Notes: generated from the letters alone by a model not told the origin. Counted from the first letter of the stretch, positions 18,409-27,940 are shown. The stretch: 64,000 bases of DNA from Streptomyces aurantiacus (GCF_027107535.1 NZ_CP114283.1:5828001-5892000); one strand, 5' to 3'. Numbers and translations: made by a program.

Positions 18409-19668
18409 ATGGATCCCTTCGCCGCCGTACCACGCGCCCTCGCGGCAGAAATCACCGGACATATGCGCATGTCTTTGGAGGAGGTCTCCGAAGAGGTGGA
18501 GCGCGAGGTCCGGGAGGGCGTTCCGGAGTACTCACGCCCGTCGGACGAGATCTACGTGCGTACGCTGAGAGCCGGCGTCGTGGACGCCCTCGCCCTGTTC
18601 ATCGACCGGATCGCCGAGCCCGGCCGCGACTGGGGCCGCGTCGCCCACGCGTACGAGGAGATCGGCCGGGGCGAGGCCGTGGAGGGGCGGAGTCTGGACA
18701 CCCTGCAGACCGCCCTGCGACTCGGCGGCCGGGTGGCGTGGCGGCGGATGGGCCTTCTCGCCGAGCAACTGCAGCTCGACTCGCACGTGGTGGCGGCGCT
18801 GGGCGAGGCGGCGATCCTGCACATGCACGAGATCGCCGAGGCCGCCACGGCCGGCTACACGGAGGAGCGGCTGCGCAACGACGGCGAGCTGGCACGCCGC
18901 CGAAAACGGCTACTCGACCTGCTGTTCGCCGAGTCCCCGGCCTCGCCCGAGGCCACACGGGAACTCGCGCACGCCGCGCGGTGGTCGGTGCCCCGCCGGG
19001 TCGCCGTGCTGGTCTTCGACAACGCGGCGCAGACCGACGAAGAGGAACGGCTGCTGCTGCCGGCGGGAGTGCTGGCCGACACCGACAGCCGCCCGGCCCG
19101 CCTCCTGCTCCCCGACCCGGACAGGTCGGGTGCCTGGTCGGGGCGTCCGTCGCTCCTCGCGCTCCGGGACAAGCCGACCGCGATCGGGCCGACGGTCCCG
19201 CTCACCGAAGCCCGGGACTCGCTGCGCTGGGCGACGCGAGCCCTGGATCTCGTACGCAGCGGGGTGCTGTCCCTGGACATGGGGGTCGTGCGGTGCGCGG
19301 ATCACCTGCCGACGCTGCTGCTGCACGCCGACGAACCACTGCTGCGCAGGGTCTCGCGCCGCATTCTCGTACCGCTGGACGATGTGCAGACTCCGCAGCG
19401 CGAGCGGCTGGCGGAGACGCTGCTCGCGTGGCTGCAGAGCGGCAACAGCGTCGCCGTCGCGACGCGCCTGCACATCCATCCGCAGACGGTGCGCTACCGC
19501 CTGCGCCAGCTGGAGAAGCTGTTCGGCGACCGTCTGCGTGATCCGCAGAGCCGATTCGAACTGGAACTCGCTCTCCGGGCGGGGGCCGAGCCCGGCCGGT
19601 CCGGGGGCGGGGCCGTGGACGCGTCGGCGGTCCCGCCGCCTCCGCGGCTCCGGTCCGCCGGCCCCTGA
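18409..19668 (+). CDS. PucR-family transcriptional regulator
   Basis: 419 residues from the ATG at 18409 (AAGGA 9 bases upstream); an ATG at 18400 is too close to that site. The central region resembles the CdaR GGDEF-like domain. The last 70 residues hold the PucR helix-turn-helix (LLAWLQSGNSVAVATRLHIH, then TVRYRLRQLEKLFGDRL). Such proteins usually activate neighbouring catabolic or secondary-metabolism genes. Here no operon is attached, and the gene downstream is a cutinase behind a terminator. Confidence 0.88.
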   Translation: MDPFAAVPRALAAEITGHMRMSLEEVSEEVEREVREGVPEYSRPSDEIYVRTLRAGVVDALALFIDRIAEPGRDWGRVAHAYEEIGRGEAVEGRSLDTLQTALRLGGRVAWRRMGLLAEQLQLDSHVVAALGEAAILHMHEIAEAATAGYTEERLRNDGELARRRKRLLDLLFAESPASPEATRELAHAARWSVPRRVAVLVFDNAAQTDEEERLLLPAGVLADTDSRPARLLLPDPDRSGAWSGRPSLLALRDKPTAIGPTVPLTEARDSLRWATRALDLVRSGVLSLDMGVVRCADHLPTLLLHADEPLLRRVSRRILVPLDDVQTPQRERLAETLLAWLQSGNSVAVATRLHIHPQTVRYRLRQLEKLFGDRLRDPQSRFELELALRAGAEPGRSGGGAVDASAVPPPPRLRSAGP

Positions 19669-19779
19669 CGTCGGGGGTCCGCGGCCCATCCGACCGTCCG
19701 GGCCCGGCCTCGGCGCCACGGCAGGCGAGGCCGCCGCGAGGAGGAGCGGTTCGCAGAAGCAGTGGGTCGTTGTGCGTGA

Positions 19780-19807
19780 GGACGGGCCGGCCGGAGATGG
19801 CCCGTCC
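19780..19807 (+). terminator. Hairpin after the PucR gene
   Basis: 9-bp perfect stem (GGACGGGCC with GGCCCGTCC) and a 10-base loop, about 110 bases after the stop. The rest of the 327-base gap 19669-19995 is comparatively AT-rich near 19850-19925 and probably contains the cutinase promoter; no gene was seen. Confidence 0.55.
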
Positions 19808-19995
19808 CCCCGCACGTCTGGTCCGTACCGGCGGCGAGGCTGTACTCATTTTCGGCAAGAGATTGCACCCGCGTACTGTCATCGCCTCTCTAACGCCGTA
19901 CGCGCACGGCCATTTACGTTCTGGGGAACCCCAATGACAGCGCGGCATCCTCCGCCTCGTACGGTCGGCCGCGCACGACGTACAGAGGAACCCCC

Positions 19996-20670
19996 ATGCG
20001 CCAGTCCTCAGCCCACCGTCGGCGGCGACGACCGGTGGTACGCCTCTCCGCGGCCGCCGCCCTCCTGGCCGGCGGAGGTGGTGTGATCGCCCTGACCGCT
20101 CCGGGCGCGTCGGCCGCCTGCTCCGACATCGAAGTCGTCTCGGCCCGCGGCACGTTCGAGCCCGGCACCCTCGGAACGATCGTGGGCGACCCGGTGTTCT
20201 CCGCGCTGCAGAAGCGCCTCACCGGCAAGAACCTCACGAGTCACAAGGTCGACTATCCGGCCGACCTGAGCCTCGGCTCGAGCGCCCAGGGCAACACCGA
20301 CCTGGTCAACCACGTGAAGAGCCAGGCGAGTTCCTGCCCGGCTCAGAAATTCATCCTGGTCGGTTACTCGCAGGGCGCGAACGTGGTGGACAACTCCATC
20401 GGCATCAGCAGCGCCGGCTCGCCGGTCGGCGGCGCGATCACCGCCACCATTCCCGACGACGTCGAGCCGAAGGTCTCCGCGGTGCTCCTCTTCGGCAATC
20501 CGATCCGGTCACTGGGGAAGAGCGTCACCGGAACGTACGCGGACCGCACCCATGACGTCTGCGCCCAGGGCGACCCGGTCTGCGAAAGCGGCGGCAACGA
20601 CACTCTGGCCCACCTGAGTTACCGCGACGACGCGGAGGAGGCGGCCGCCTTCGCAGCCGGCAAAGTCTGA
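19996..20670 (+). CDS. Secreted cutinase-family serine esterase
   Basis: 224 residues with an Arg-rich signal peptide ending in GASA (about residue 40). The catalytic triad reads as Ser125 in GYSQG, Asp193 in GDPVC and His206 in AHLSY. Four Cys (about 42, 114, 189, 196) match the two conserved disulfides. The family hydrolyses cutin, polyesters and lipids. AGAGGAAC precedes the ATG. Encoded alone between two hairpins, so monocistronic. Confidence 0.93.
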   Translation: MRQSSAHRRRRRPVVRLSAAAALLAGGGGVIALTAPGASAACSDIEVVSARGTFEPGTLGTIVGDPVFSALQKRLTGKNLTSHKVDYPADLSLGSSAQGNTDLVNHVKSQASSCPAQKFILVGYSQGANVVDNSIGISSAGSPVGGAITATIPDDVEPKVSAVLLFGNPIRSLGKSVTGTYADRTHDVCAQGDPVCESGGNDTLAHLSYRDDAEEAAAFAAGKV

Positions 20671-20695
20671 CGCACCCACTCCTGAAGCGGCTTCG

Positions 20696-20727
20696 AAGTG
20701 CCCGGCGGCGACGGCTGCCGGGCACTT
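20696..20727 (+). terminator. Terminator after the cutinase gene
   Basis: 11-bp stem (AAGTGCCCGGC with GCCGGGCACTT) and a 10-base loop, followed by TTTCC, 26 bases after the stop codon. The remaining part of 20728-20996 shows only a plausible promoter region for the next gene. Confidence 0.75.
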
Positions 20728-20996
20728 TCCGTCGCGGCCGCGGCACCCGCGCCGATGGCCCCGGTCGCCCGGCGTCGCATGACAGTCAGCCCCGGTCGGC
20801 CCGCTCCCGGACCCACGACGCGGTCACACTCCGAGTTCTTACGAGACCCTGACGCGATGATCAGATTCCTCCGTCCCGACAGCCCCATGGACAACTCTGG
20901 TTCCTGAACAGGACCTCGACACAAGCGTCGACTTCTTCCTGGGCCTGATCCACGTCGTGAAGTGGCAGATCACCCGGAGGAGTTCGGAGGAGAACC

Positions 20997-22502
20997 ATGC
21001 GGCCCCACACACGTAAGCGGTCGAAGACCACGAGCGGCAAGGTCATGGCCGCCGCTGCGGCTCTCACCCTCGGAGCGGGCGGGCTGGTGGTCGTCAACGT
21101 CTACGCCTCCGCCCATGAGACATCAGGCGGCAACACCGTCAAGCAGTCCCAGGGCGGGGTCGGCCGGGCCGCCGCGTCGCAGGCCTCGACCATCGACTGC
21201 CCCGACGTCGGCAGCGGGCTGCGGCAGGTGCCGGACCAGGCCCGTGCGGAGGTCGACAGGGAACTCGCCGCACTGGACACCCAAATCTCCGAGGCCTACC
21301 GGAGGCTGCAGGGTTCGGCTCGGGCCATACAGCAGGACAGCGGCTTCGCGAACAACGCGATCATGAATCCCCTCAAGGACAAGCGGGTCGCGACGATCGA
21401 CCGGATAGTGGTCGCCATCGGCAGGCAGGGGGACAGGCCCCAGGGCCTCGGGTCACTGGCCGCCTGTACGCTGCGCGCCTCCGGCAACCAGGGCGACACC
21501 GGAAACGGCCAGGAGCAGGGCCAGGGAGAGGGGCAGGAGCAGGGCGGCGGGCAGGGTCAGCCCGCCGACGGAGGACAGGTCGCAGGCAACGGGCCCGTCG
21601 CCGCCGACTTCGTCGACATCACCTCGGCCCAGCCCAACGTGGCGCCACCCCGCCGGTCGAAGCAGGCCTCCCGCGGGACCTTCACCACCCGGTGCGGAGT
21701 CAACGAGAACAAGCTGTACAACTCCGACAACGTCATCGTCGCGCCCGGTGTGGACAACGGCGCGCACCACACGCACGACTACGTCGGCAACCAGGCGAAC
21801 GACGCGTTCGCCGACAACGACGACTTCGCGGGCGGCGCGACGACATGCCAGAACCAGGGTGACAAGTCCTCCTACTACTGGCCGGTCCTGCGCCTGCAGG
21901 ACGGCACCGAGGAGTTCGACGCCACGCAGCAGGGCGGCGGCGCCGAGGGCAACACCGGCAAGATCCTCACGGCGTCGGAGGTGACGCTGGACTACGTGGG
22001 CAACGCCCGCAGCCGGGTCGTGGCCATGCCCAGGTTCCTGCGGATCATCACCGGTGACGCCAAGGCGTTCACCAACGGCACCACGAACGCCAACGCGGCC
22101 TGGAGCTGCACCGGTTTCGAGGACCGCCAGCTCACGGACAAGTACCCGGTCTGTCCCGAGGGCAGCAGCCTGGTGCGGACGTCGAAGTTCCAGAGCTGCT
22201 GGGACGGCCAGAACGCCGACAGTGCCAATCACCGCGCCCACGTCGCGTTCGCCGATCCGAAGTCGGGTGCCTGCCCGAGTGGCTTCAAGGCCGTTCCCCA
22301 GCTCGTGCAGCGGCTCGTCTACGACGTGGACGCTCCCAGCCTCGACGACGGCGGCCGGACCAGCCCGTTCTACGCGGTGGACGGCTTCCCGGAGCAGATG
22401 CACAAGCCGGTCACGGACCACGGCGACTTCGTCAACGTCTTCGACGAGCAGCTGATGAACAAGATGGTCCAGTGCATCAACACCGGCCGCAAGTGCCAGT
22501 GA
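20997..22502 (+). CDS. DUF1996 secreted or anchored protein
   Basis: 501 residues with GGAGGAG upstream. Residues 17-38 are a hydrophobic signal or anchor after a basic N-terminus. A helical region (to about 155) is followed by a Gly/Gln/Glu-rich linker ([18 protein letters not shown], about 165-185). Then comes the DUF1996 domain: [43 protein letters not shown]. The conserved His and Asp suggest a metal or catalytic site, but the family has no established bacterial function; fungal relatives are secreted. Confidence 0.88.
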   Translation: MRPHTRKRSKTTSGKVMAAAAALTLGAGGLVVVNVYASAHETSGGNTVKQSQGGVGRAAASQASTIDCPDVGSGLRQVPDQARAEVDRELAALDTQISEAYRRLQGSARAIQQDSGFANNAIMNPLKDKRVATIDRIVVAIGRQGDRPQGLGSLAACTLRASGNQGDTGNGQEQGQGEGQEQGGGQGQPADGGQVAGNGPVAADFVDITSAQPNVAPPRRSKQASRGTFTTRCGVNENKLYNSDNVIVAPGVDNGAHHTHDYVGNQANDAFADNDDFAGGATTCQNQGDKSSYYWPVLRLQDGTEEFDATQQGGGAEGNTGKILTASEVTLDYVGNARSRVVAMPRFLRIITGDAKAFTNGTTNANAAWSCTGFEDRQLTDKYPVCPEGSSLVRTSKFQSCWDGQNADSANHRAHVAFADPKSGACPSGFKAVPQLVQRLVYDVDAPSLDDGGRTSPFYAVDGFPEQMHKPVTDHGDFVNVFDEQLMNKMVQCINTGRKCQ

Positions 22503-22562
22503 ACCCCCGGCCCTGAGCCGCTGTCCCCGGCCGCGACCACGGCCGGCGAGGCGCACGGCTGG

Positions 22563-22621
22563 GACCGGGACACGTGTGGGCGACGGATGGCGTACATCCG
22601 TCGCCCACACGTGTCCCGGTC
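22563..22621. terminator. Exceptionally strong 27-bp stem terminator
   Basis: A perfect 27-bp inverted repeat (left arm 22563-22589, right arm 22595-22621) with loop GCGTA, 60 bases after the DUF1996 stop. It should work in both directions. It separates the DUF1996 gene from the decayed region beyond. Confidence 0.9.
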
Positions 22622-22788
22622 TCATGGCGCGTCCGTGGACCTGGCGGCCCGTCGTGGTCCCGGTCGGCCTCGCGCGACGGCGGCGCCCCTGCCGCGATGA
22701 GTTCCGCCGGGCCGGGAGTCTGCCGTGGTCACTGTCGTAGAGGGCCGCGTACGGCGCTGCCCGGCACCGGAACATCGCGGAGGACTCG

Positions 22789-22993
22789 ATGACGACCACC
22801 CCGAGTGACCCGGTCGGCGTTGCCCGGCCGCCCGCCCGTCGTCGGCCTGGCCGACTGGCAGGCCGCACGTGACGAGCTCCTGATCCGCGAGAAGGCCCAC
22901 ACCCGGGAGGGCGAGGCCCTTGCCACGGCCCGTCGCCGACTGCCGATGGCGGAGCTCGACGGGACGGTCGAGGTCGTGGGAGGACCACCCCGG
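22789..22993 (+). pseudogene. DUF899 family N-terminal remnant
   Basis: A good start survives (GGAGGA, then the ATG at 22789, encoding MTTTPSDPVGVARP). The frame must shift near 22830 to continue as PPVVGLADWQAARDELLIRE and ARRRLPMAELDGTVEVVG. Those are the diagnostic N-terminal motifs of DUF899 thioredoxin-like proteins. Homology stops at about 22993; the Cys-containing fold that should follow is absent. At least one frameshift and a deletion; about 70 of some 230 residues remain. Confidence 0.7.
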
Positions 22994-23247
22994 GGGCCTC
23001 CGGTGATCGGCGCCCCGGCCAGGGCGACCCCTCCGGGGGCGCCGCCAGGCCTGCTGGTACTGGCGTTCGGACGCCGCCGGTGTCGCCACCTGGGGGCCGA
23101 CCAGCCGCCCCGTGCCGCAGTGGACGCGCCCCGGGGCGACAACCGTGGAAACTCTCGGCCGGCACGGCCACCCCACCACTGACGCACCTCGTCGACGGCG
23201 TCGGCGAGGTGCCCCGCGCCGGACTCACCCCGCCGCGGGGCCCGTGA

Positions 23248-24360
23248 TCAGGCCCCGGCCACCGGCAGTGTCACTTCGAATCGGCAGCCGCCCGGGACGT
23301 TGCGCACCGCCGCCTGACCTCGGTGTGCCTCGACGATGCCCCGGACGATGGCGAGACCGAGGCCGGCACCGGCCGGCGGGGTGCGGGCGTGCGTGCCACG
23401 CCAGCCGGTGTCGAAGACCCGCGGCAGGTCCTCCTCGGGGATACCGCCGCAGCCGTCCGTGACGGACAGGACCACACCGTCCGGGGAGCGCTCGACGGCG
23501 ACCGCGACCGTACCGTCCGAAGGGGTCCGGCGGATCGCGTTGACCAGCAGATTCCCCAGCACCCGGCTCATCTCCTTGCCGTCCACCTCGACCGGTACCG
23601 GTTCGATGCGGTCGCCGACCAGCCATACCCCGTACTCGCGGGCGAGGGCGTCCGCTCCCGCGAGGGCGTCGCCGACGAGGTCGTACACGGACATACGCGC
23701 AGGGGAGAGAGCGAGCGCCCCGGCGTGGATACGGGAGAGTTCGAAGAGGTCGCCCACCATGTCGTTGAGGCGTTCGACCTCCGTCCGCATCTGGCGGAGA
23801 TAGCGCTGGGGGTCGGCGGCGACGCCGTCCTCCAGCGCCTCGGACATGGCGCGGAGCCCGGCGAGCGGAGTGCGCAGGTCGTGCGAGATCCACGCGACGA
23901 GTTCGCGTCTCGATGTCTCCAGGGCGCGCTCGCGGTCCCGGGACTCCGCCAGCTTCGCGCTGGTCATGGCCAGCTCCCGGCTCAGCTCGGAGAGCTCGGC
24001 GGTCACCGAGCCCGCGGGCGCCGCGAAATGACCACCCTCACCGAAGGAGCGGGCGGCCGCGGTGATCGCCCGGCTGCCCGCGACGACCCGGCGGCCGAGC
24101 AGCAGTGCGGTGGCCAGGGAGACGACCGCCGCCATCGCGACGACCATGGTGACGACGGTCAGGTCGTGCGAGTTCAGGAACATGGCCCAGGCCACGGCCA
24201 GCGTGCCCGCGAGCATGGACGCCACGGCCACCGCCACGACCACCGTGAGGGACGCCGTCAGTGAGCGTCGCCGGATCAGCCACAGCACACCCGCCCCGAG
24301 CAGCCCGGCCACGACGGCTCCGAGAAGGGCGAAGAGGGCGATCAGCAGGAAGTCGAGCAC
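23248..24360 (-). CDS. Sensor histidine kinase of a two-component system
   Basis: 370 residues from the GTG at 24360, 2 bases after the response-regulator stop. Three hydrophobic segments (about 4-29, 35-60 and 66-88) with only very short loops between them, so there is no extracytoplasmic sensor domain; sensing is probably in the membrane or through a partner. A HAMP-like linker leads to HisKA with His160 (AWISHDLRTPLAGLR) and a HATPase domain with LGNLLVNAIRRTP, DGCGGIPEEDL and GAGLGLAIV. It is co-transcribed with the OmpR-type regulator and belongs to the GACGTC-N3-GTTTCGT group. Confidence 0.92.
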   Translation of the reverse strand: MLDFLLIALFALLGAVVAGLLGAGVLWLIRRRSLTASLTVVVAVAVASMLAGTLAVAWAMFLNSHDLTVVTMVVAMAAVVSLATALLLGRRVVAGSRAITAAARSFGEGGHFAAPAGSVTAELSELSRELAMTSAKLAESRDRERALETSRRELVAWISHDLRTPLAGLRAMSEALEDGVAADPQRYLRQMRTEVERLNDMVGDLFELSRIHAGALALSPARMSVYDLVGDALAGADALAREYGVWLVGDRIEPVPVEVDGKEMSRVLGNLLVNAIRRTPSDGTVAVAVERSPDGVVLSVTDGCGGIPEEDLPRVFDTGWRGTHARTPPAGAGLGLAIVRGIVEAHRGQAAVRNVPGGCRFEVTLPVAGA

Positions 24361-24362
24361 GG

Positions 24363-25112
24363 TCAGACCGCCTCCTCGTGTGGTGTGACGTCGAAGCGGT
24401 AGCCCACTCCCCACACCGTCTGGATCAGTCGAGGGCGGGCCGGGTCGTCCTCCACCTTGCCCCGCAGCCGCCGTACGTGGACGGTGACGGTGGACAGGTC
24501 GCCGAAGTCCCAGCCCCACACCTCACGCATCAGCTCTTCGCGGCTGTAGGCGCGGCCCTGGTTGCGCAGGAGGAACACGAGAAGGTCGAACTCGCGCAGG
24601 GTGAGGCCGAGTTCGATGCCGTTCTTGGTGGCGCGGCGGGCGGCCGGGTCGGCGGTGATACCCGCCGCGTGCACGGGCTGGGCGGCGGGGGCGGGCCGGG
24701 TCCGACGCAGGACCGACTCGACCCGCAGCACCAGCTCACGAGGGCTGAAGGGCTTCGTGACGTAGTCGTCGGCGCCCACTTCCAGGCCGAGGATCCGGTC
24801 CCCCTCGTCACCGCGGGCGGTGAGCATGATGACCGGCACGGGTCCGCGGGCCCGGATCCGGCGGCACACCTCCAGGCCGTCCATGCCGGGCAGCATCAGG
24901 TCCAGTACCACCAGGTCCGGCCGGTGCGCGGCGGCCCGCGCGAGCGCGGACGGCCCGTCCTCGGCCCGGTCGACCTCGTACCCGGCGCGGTCGAGGTAGC
25001 CGGAGACGACCTCGGCGACGGTGGGGTCGTCGTCCACGACGAGGACGCGGGGCGCGCCCGCGTGTCCGCGAGGAGCGGAGCCGGAGCCCGGGGGTTCGTG
25101 CGGTTGCTGCAT
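24363..25112 (-). CDS. OmpR-family response regulator
   Basis: 249 residues. Receiver domain with the acidic pair in VVDDDP, phosphoacceptor Asp71 (VVLDLMLPGMDG), Thr in MLTAR and Lys in VTKPFSP. The C-terminal winged helix is of the OmpR/PhoB type (LTLREFDLLVFLLRN, SREELMREVWGWD, TVHVRRLRGKVE). The start lies 47 bases from a copy of the GACGTC-N3-GTTTCGT element, which recurs before the surrounding envelope-type genes. This makes the regulator the prime candidate for binding it. A 22-residue Pro/Gly-rich tail precedes the receiver. Confidence 0.95.
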   Translation of the reverse strand: MQQPHEPPGSGSAPRGHAGAPRVLVVDDDPTVAEVVSGYLDRAGYEVDRAEDGPSALARAAAHRPDLVVLDLMLPGMDGLEVCRRIRARGPVPVIMLTARGDEGDRILGLEVGADDYVTKPFSPRELVLRVESVLRRTRPAPAAQPVHAAGITADPAARRATKNGIELGLTLREFDLLVFLLRNQGRAYSREELMREVWGWDFGDLSTVTVHVRRLRGKVEDDPARPRLIQTVWGVGYRFDVTPHEEAV

Positions 25113-25159
25113 GACCGCAGCTTGCCACCCGTCGCGCCCGGGTGCGTCGGCCCCTCCGC

Positions 25160-25180
25160 GACGTCCTTGTTTCGTAAGGA
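25160..25180 (+). promoter_or_regulatory. Shared regulatory element, copy 1 (GACGTC-N3-GTTTCGT-AAGGA)
   Basis: Located 47 bases upstream of the response-regulator ATG. The same 21-base pattern recurs at 26631, 30546 and, more weakly, 32145. It overlaps a second symmetrical sequence, GGACCTGAGGTCC (25178-25190), seen only here. Element and positional conservation are direct observations; binding by the neighbouring regulator is inference. Confidence 0.65.
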
Positions 25181-25229
25181 CCTGAGGTCCACGTGGTTCG
25201 CCAGCTCGCGGCAGGCCGGGCTTACGCCG

Positions 25230-26582
25230 TCACCATCCCGTCAGCAGCAGATGATTGACGAGGAGGGCGAGGACCGCCTGGGCGGTGAGCCAGGCGCGGG
25301 GCCGGGTCAGGAACGCGCACGCGGGGAGCAGCCACAGCGCGAACGGCAGCCAGATGCGTTCCGTCTCCGCCTTGCTCATCCCGGAGAGGTCGGCGGTGAG
25401 GAGTGCGAGCAGAGCGGCGGCCACGAGCAGGGCGAGCCGGGCGTCGGGGGTGACGGCGACCGAGCGCAGGCACCTGCGGAAGCCCTTGCGCACCGGAGCC
25501 GTGCCGGCCCGCCGCAGGCCCGCGACGGTCGCCGGGCCGATCACCAGGACCGTGCACGCGATGTTCGCCCACACCCAGTACCCGAACGGCCGGATCCCGC
25601 CGGCCCCTTGGTAGTACCGGGTGACGAGCAGCCGGTACGCCTCCCACCAGTTGAAGCCCGCGAACGTGAACGCGGCCGGCACGACGACGAATCCGGCGAT
25701 GAGCCACGGGAGCGGTCGGAGCCTTCGGGAGCCGAGCAGCAGGACGCCGCCGGCGATCACCGCGAGCAGGGTCAGCCCGTACGACAGATACGCGGTGAGG
25801 CCGAAGAGGAGCCCGGAGGCGAGGCCTGCCGACCGTGGGCGGTGTCCTGTGAGCGCAAGGGCGAGGAACGCGACGGCCCAGGCGGCGACCGCCGCGAAGT
25901 ACCCGTCCGCGGAGGTGCCCATCCACACGGCTGCCGGGGCCAGGACCATGAAGGGCGCGGCCCGGCGGGCGAGTGCCTCTCCGCACAGTGCGCGCACGGT
26001 GACGAGGACCGCCAACGCCGCTGTCGCCCCGACGGTGACGCACCAGACGCCCGCCCACGCCCCGCCCGCCAGGCCGAGCCGGTCGAGGAGGGCGAAGGTG
26101 AGGGTGGCCGCGGGTGGGTGTCCGGCGACGTGCGCGGGCCAGGCGTCCGGTGAGTGCATCAGGATGTGTTGGGTGAAGTCGCGCAGGGCGGCCGGGATGT
26201 CATGGAAGCGGTTGACGGGGTCGATGACCTGGAGGTACTCGTACTTGGTCGTCAGCCGCCGGGCGACACCGCGCTGCCATCCGTCGACCAGCGCGAGCGA
26301 GAACGTCCATGCCAGGGCGGTACCCCACGCCGTGACCAGCAGGGCCCGCCAGGGCAGCCGGGCGGCGACGCGCGGCCCGTACGCGACGACGGCGACGGCG
26401 ACGATGATCGCGGCGGGGGTGCCCGGGCCGGCGTGCGGCTCCCAGTAGGCGTACAGGGGTGGCCACCTGACACGAAGGGTTCCGTACCGGTGCTCCATGA
26501 CGGTGCCGATCACAGCCGCCGTCGTGACGAGCAGCGCTGCGGCCAGGGCCGCGAACAGGTCGCGGAGAAGATCGCGGTTCAC
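25230..26582 (-). CDS. Polytopic membrane protein, GT-C glycosyltransferase-like
   Basis: 450 residues, GTG start at 26582, about ten membrane helices. The topology (one helix, then a long loop with WEPHAGPG, and VAGHPPAATLTFALL in a later loop) and the sparse charged loops resemble GT-C mannosyl- or arabinosyltransferases that use polyprenyl-phosphate sugars. The expected catalytic Asp in the first loop is not obvious (VRWPPLYAYWEPH has Glu). A -10-like TAGCGT lies 6-7 bases before the GTG, so translation may be leaderless. Divergent from the molybdopterin oxidoreductase, with an element of the shared motif between them. Confidence 0.7.
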   Translation of the reverse strand: MNRDLLRDLFAALAAALLVTTAAVIGTVMEHRYGTLRVRWPPLYAYWEPHAGPGTPAAIIVAVAVVAYGPRVAARLPWRALLVTAWGTALAWTFSLALVDGWQRGVARRLTTKYEYLQVIDPVNRFHDIPAALRDFTQHILMHSPDAWPAHVAGHPPAATLTFALLDRLGLAGGAWAGVWCVTVGATAALAVLVTVRALCGEALARRAAPFMVLAPAAVWMGTSADGYFAAVAAWAVAFLALALTGHRPRSAGLASGLLFGLTAYLSYGLTLLAVIAGGVLLLGSRRLRPLPWLIAGFVVVPAAFTFAGFNWWEAYRLLVTRYYQGAGGIRPFGYWVWANIACTVLVIGPATVAGLRRAGTAPVRKGFRRCLRSVAVTPDARLALLVAAALLALLTADLSGMSKAETERIWLPFALWLLPACAFLTRPRAWLTAQAVLALLVNHLLLTGW

Positions 26583-26630
26583 ACCGGCACGCTAGGCCGG
26601 GGAGGGCCGGACGGGACTGCGGGGACCTCG

Positions 26631-26651
26631 GACGTCAGCGTTTCGTCATGA
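26631..26651 (+). promoter_or_regulatory. Shared regulatory element, copy 2 (GACGTC-N3-GTTTCGT-CATGA)
   Basis: Lies between divergent genes, 48 bases from the GTG of the membrane protein and 44 bases from the ATG of the oxidoreductase. Candidate -10 elements (TAGCGT on the minus strand, TACGGT on the plus strand) flank it at about 32-42 bases, so it sits next to both -35 regions. Confidence 0.65.
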
Positions 26652-26695
26652 GTTGCGGGCCCTGTCCTCGGCATGTCCCGGCCTACGGTCGGGGC

Positions 26696-27940
26696 ATGCG
26701 TGACCATCGACTCCCCACCTCCCCCGGTTTCTGGCGCAGCCCGTTGCGCGGCCCCTGGTTCACCTCCGTCCTCGGCATGGTGCTGCTCGTCGGGATCACG
26801 GTGCTGTTCGTGACGGGCCTTCTGTCGTACGCGGCCTACAACCCGGAGCTGTCGCCGGTGAACGACAAGACCCCGGACAAGGGTCTGCTCGGTTTCTACC
26901 TGTTCGCCTGGCCGACCGACCCGCCCTGGCTCTACCGGCTCACCCAGGGCGTCCACGTCACTCTCGGCATCGTGCTGATCCCCGTACTGCTGGCGAAACT
27001 GTGGTCGGTCCTGCCGAAGCTGTTCACCCTGCCGCCGGTGCGGTCGCTCGCGCACGCACTGGAGCGGGTCTCGCTGCTTCTGCTGGTCGGGGGCGCGCTG
27101 TTCGTGTTCGTCACGGGCGTGCTGAACGTCCAGCTCGACTACCTCTTCCCCGGCTCCTTCTATCCGCTGCACTTCTACGGGGCCTGGGTGTTCTTCGCGG
27201 CGTTCGTGACACACGCGGTGCTGCGGGTGCCGGCCGCGCTGCGCAATCTGCGGCACCTGCGCGGGGAGGGCAGCGAGGAGGGCAGCGAGCTGGTCTCCCC
27301 GGCTCCCGCCCCGCCCACCGTCTCGCGACGCGGCGCGCTCGGCCTCGTAGGCGGTGGTTCCCTGCTCCTGCTCGTGACGACGGCGGGGCGGAGCTTCGAC
27401 GGACCCCTGCGGGAGACAGCTCTGCTCGCTCCGCACGGCGGCCCCGAACCGGATTCGGGGCCCGGCGGCTTCCAGATCAACAAGACGGCCGCGTCGCGTG
27501 GGATCAGCGCGGCGGAGACGCGTGACGAGGCGTGGCGGCTGGTCGTCGAGGGGAACGGACGGACGGTTCGCCTGAGCCGGGCGGATCTCGCCCGACTCTC
27601 CCTGCACAGCGCCGCGTTGCCCATCGCCTGTGTGGAGGGGTGGTCGACGTCCGACCAGTCGTGGCGGGGTGTCCGCCTGCGGGACCTTGCGGCCCTGGTC
27701 GGGTACGAGCGCGGCGCGGCGCCCGACGTACTGGTGGAGTCGCTCCAGCGGCACGGGTCGTTCCGCCGGGCCGCTCTGCGCGACAACCAGGTGCGCGACC
27801 CGCGTGCCCTGCTCGCCCTGTTCGTCAACGGTGAGCCCCTGACCCCGGACCACGGCTATCCGGCGCGGATCATCGTGCCGGCCGCGCCCGGTGTGCTCAA
27901 CACCAAGTGGGTGGCTCGGATGACCTTCGGAGACCTGTGA
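26696..27940 (+). CDS. Membrane-anchored molybdopterin-dependent oxidoreductase (cytochrome-b-like anchor plus sulfite-oxidase-type domain)
   Basis: 414 residues from the ATG at 26696. Residues 20-200 form four to five membrane helices with His in HVTLG, HFYGAWVF and FVTHAVLR that could bind haem. A further hydrophobic stretch (about 220-240) leads to an extracytoplasmic domain of the sulfite oxidase/YedY type. Cys312 in ALPIACVEGWS is the probable molybdenum ligand. Such enzymes are fed electrons by the fused b-type module. Candidate -10 TACGGT lies 6 bases before the ATG (possibly leaderless). Coupled to the next gene by TGATG. Confidence 0.82.
   Translation: MRDHRLPTSPGFWRSPLRGPWFTSVLGMVLLVGITVLFVTGLLSYAAYNPELSPVNDKTPDKGLLGFYLFAWPTDPPWLYRLTQGVHVTLGIVLIPVLLAKLWSVLPKLFTLPPVRSLAHALERVSLLLLVGGALFVFVTGVLNVQLDYLFPGSFYPLHFYGAWVFFAAFVTHAVLRVPAALRNLRHLRGEGSEEGSELVSPAPAPPTVSRRGALGLVGGGSLLLLVTTAGRSFDGPLRETALLAPHGGPEPDSGPGGFQINKTAASRGISAAETRDEAWRLVVEGNGRTVRLSRADLARLSLHSAALPIACVEGWSTSDQSWRGVRLRDLAALVGYERGAAPDVLVESLQRHGSFRRAALRDNQVRDPRALLALFVNGEPLTPDHGYPARIIVPAAPGVLNTKWVARMTFGDL

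Noticed and set aside
24261..26153. 630-residue plus-strand open frame opposite the two-component system and membrane protein
   Set aside because: Arg/Gly/His/Gln-rich translation without domains; it is the antisense shadow of well-recognised minus-strand genes.
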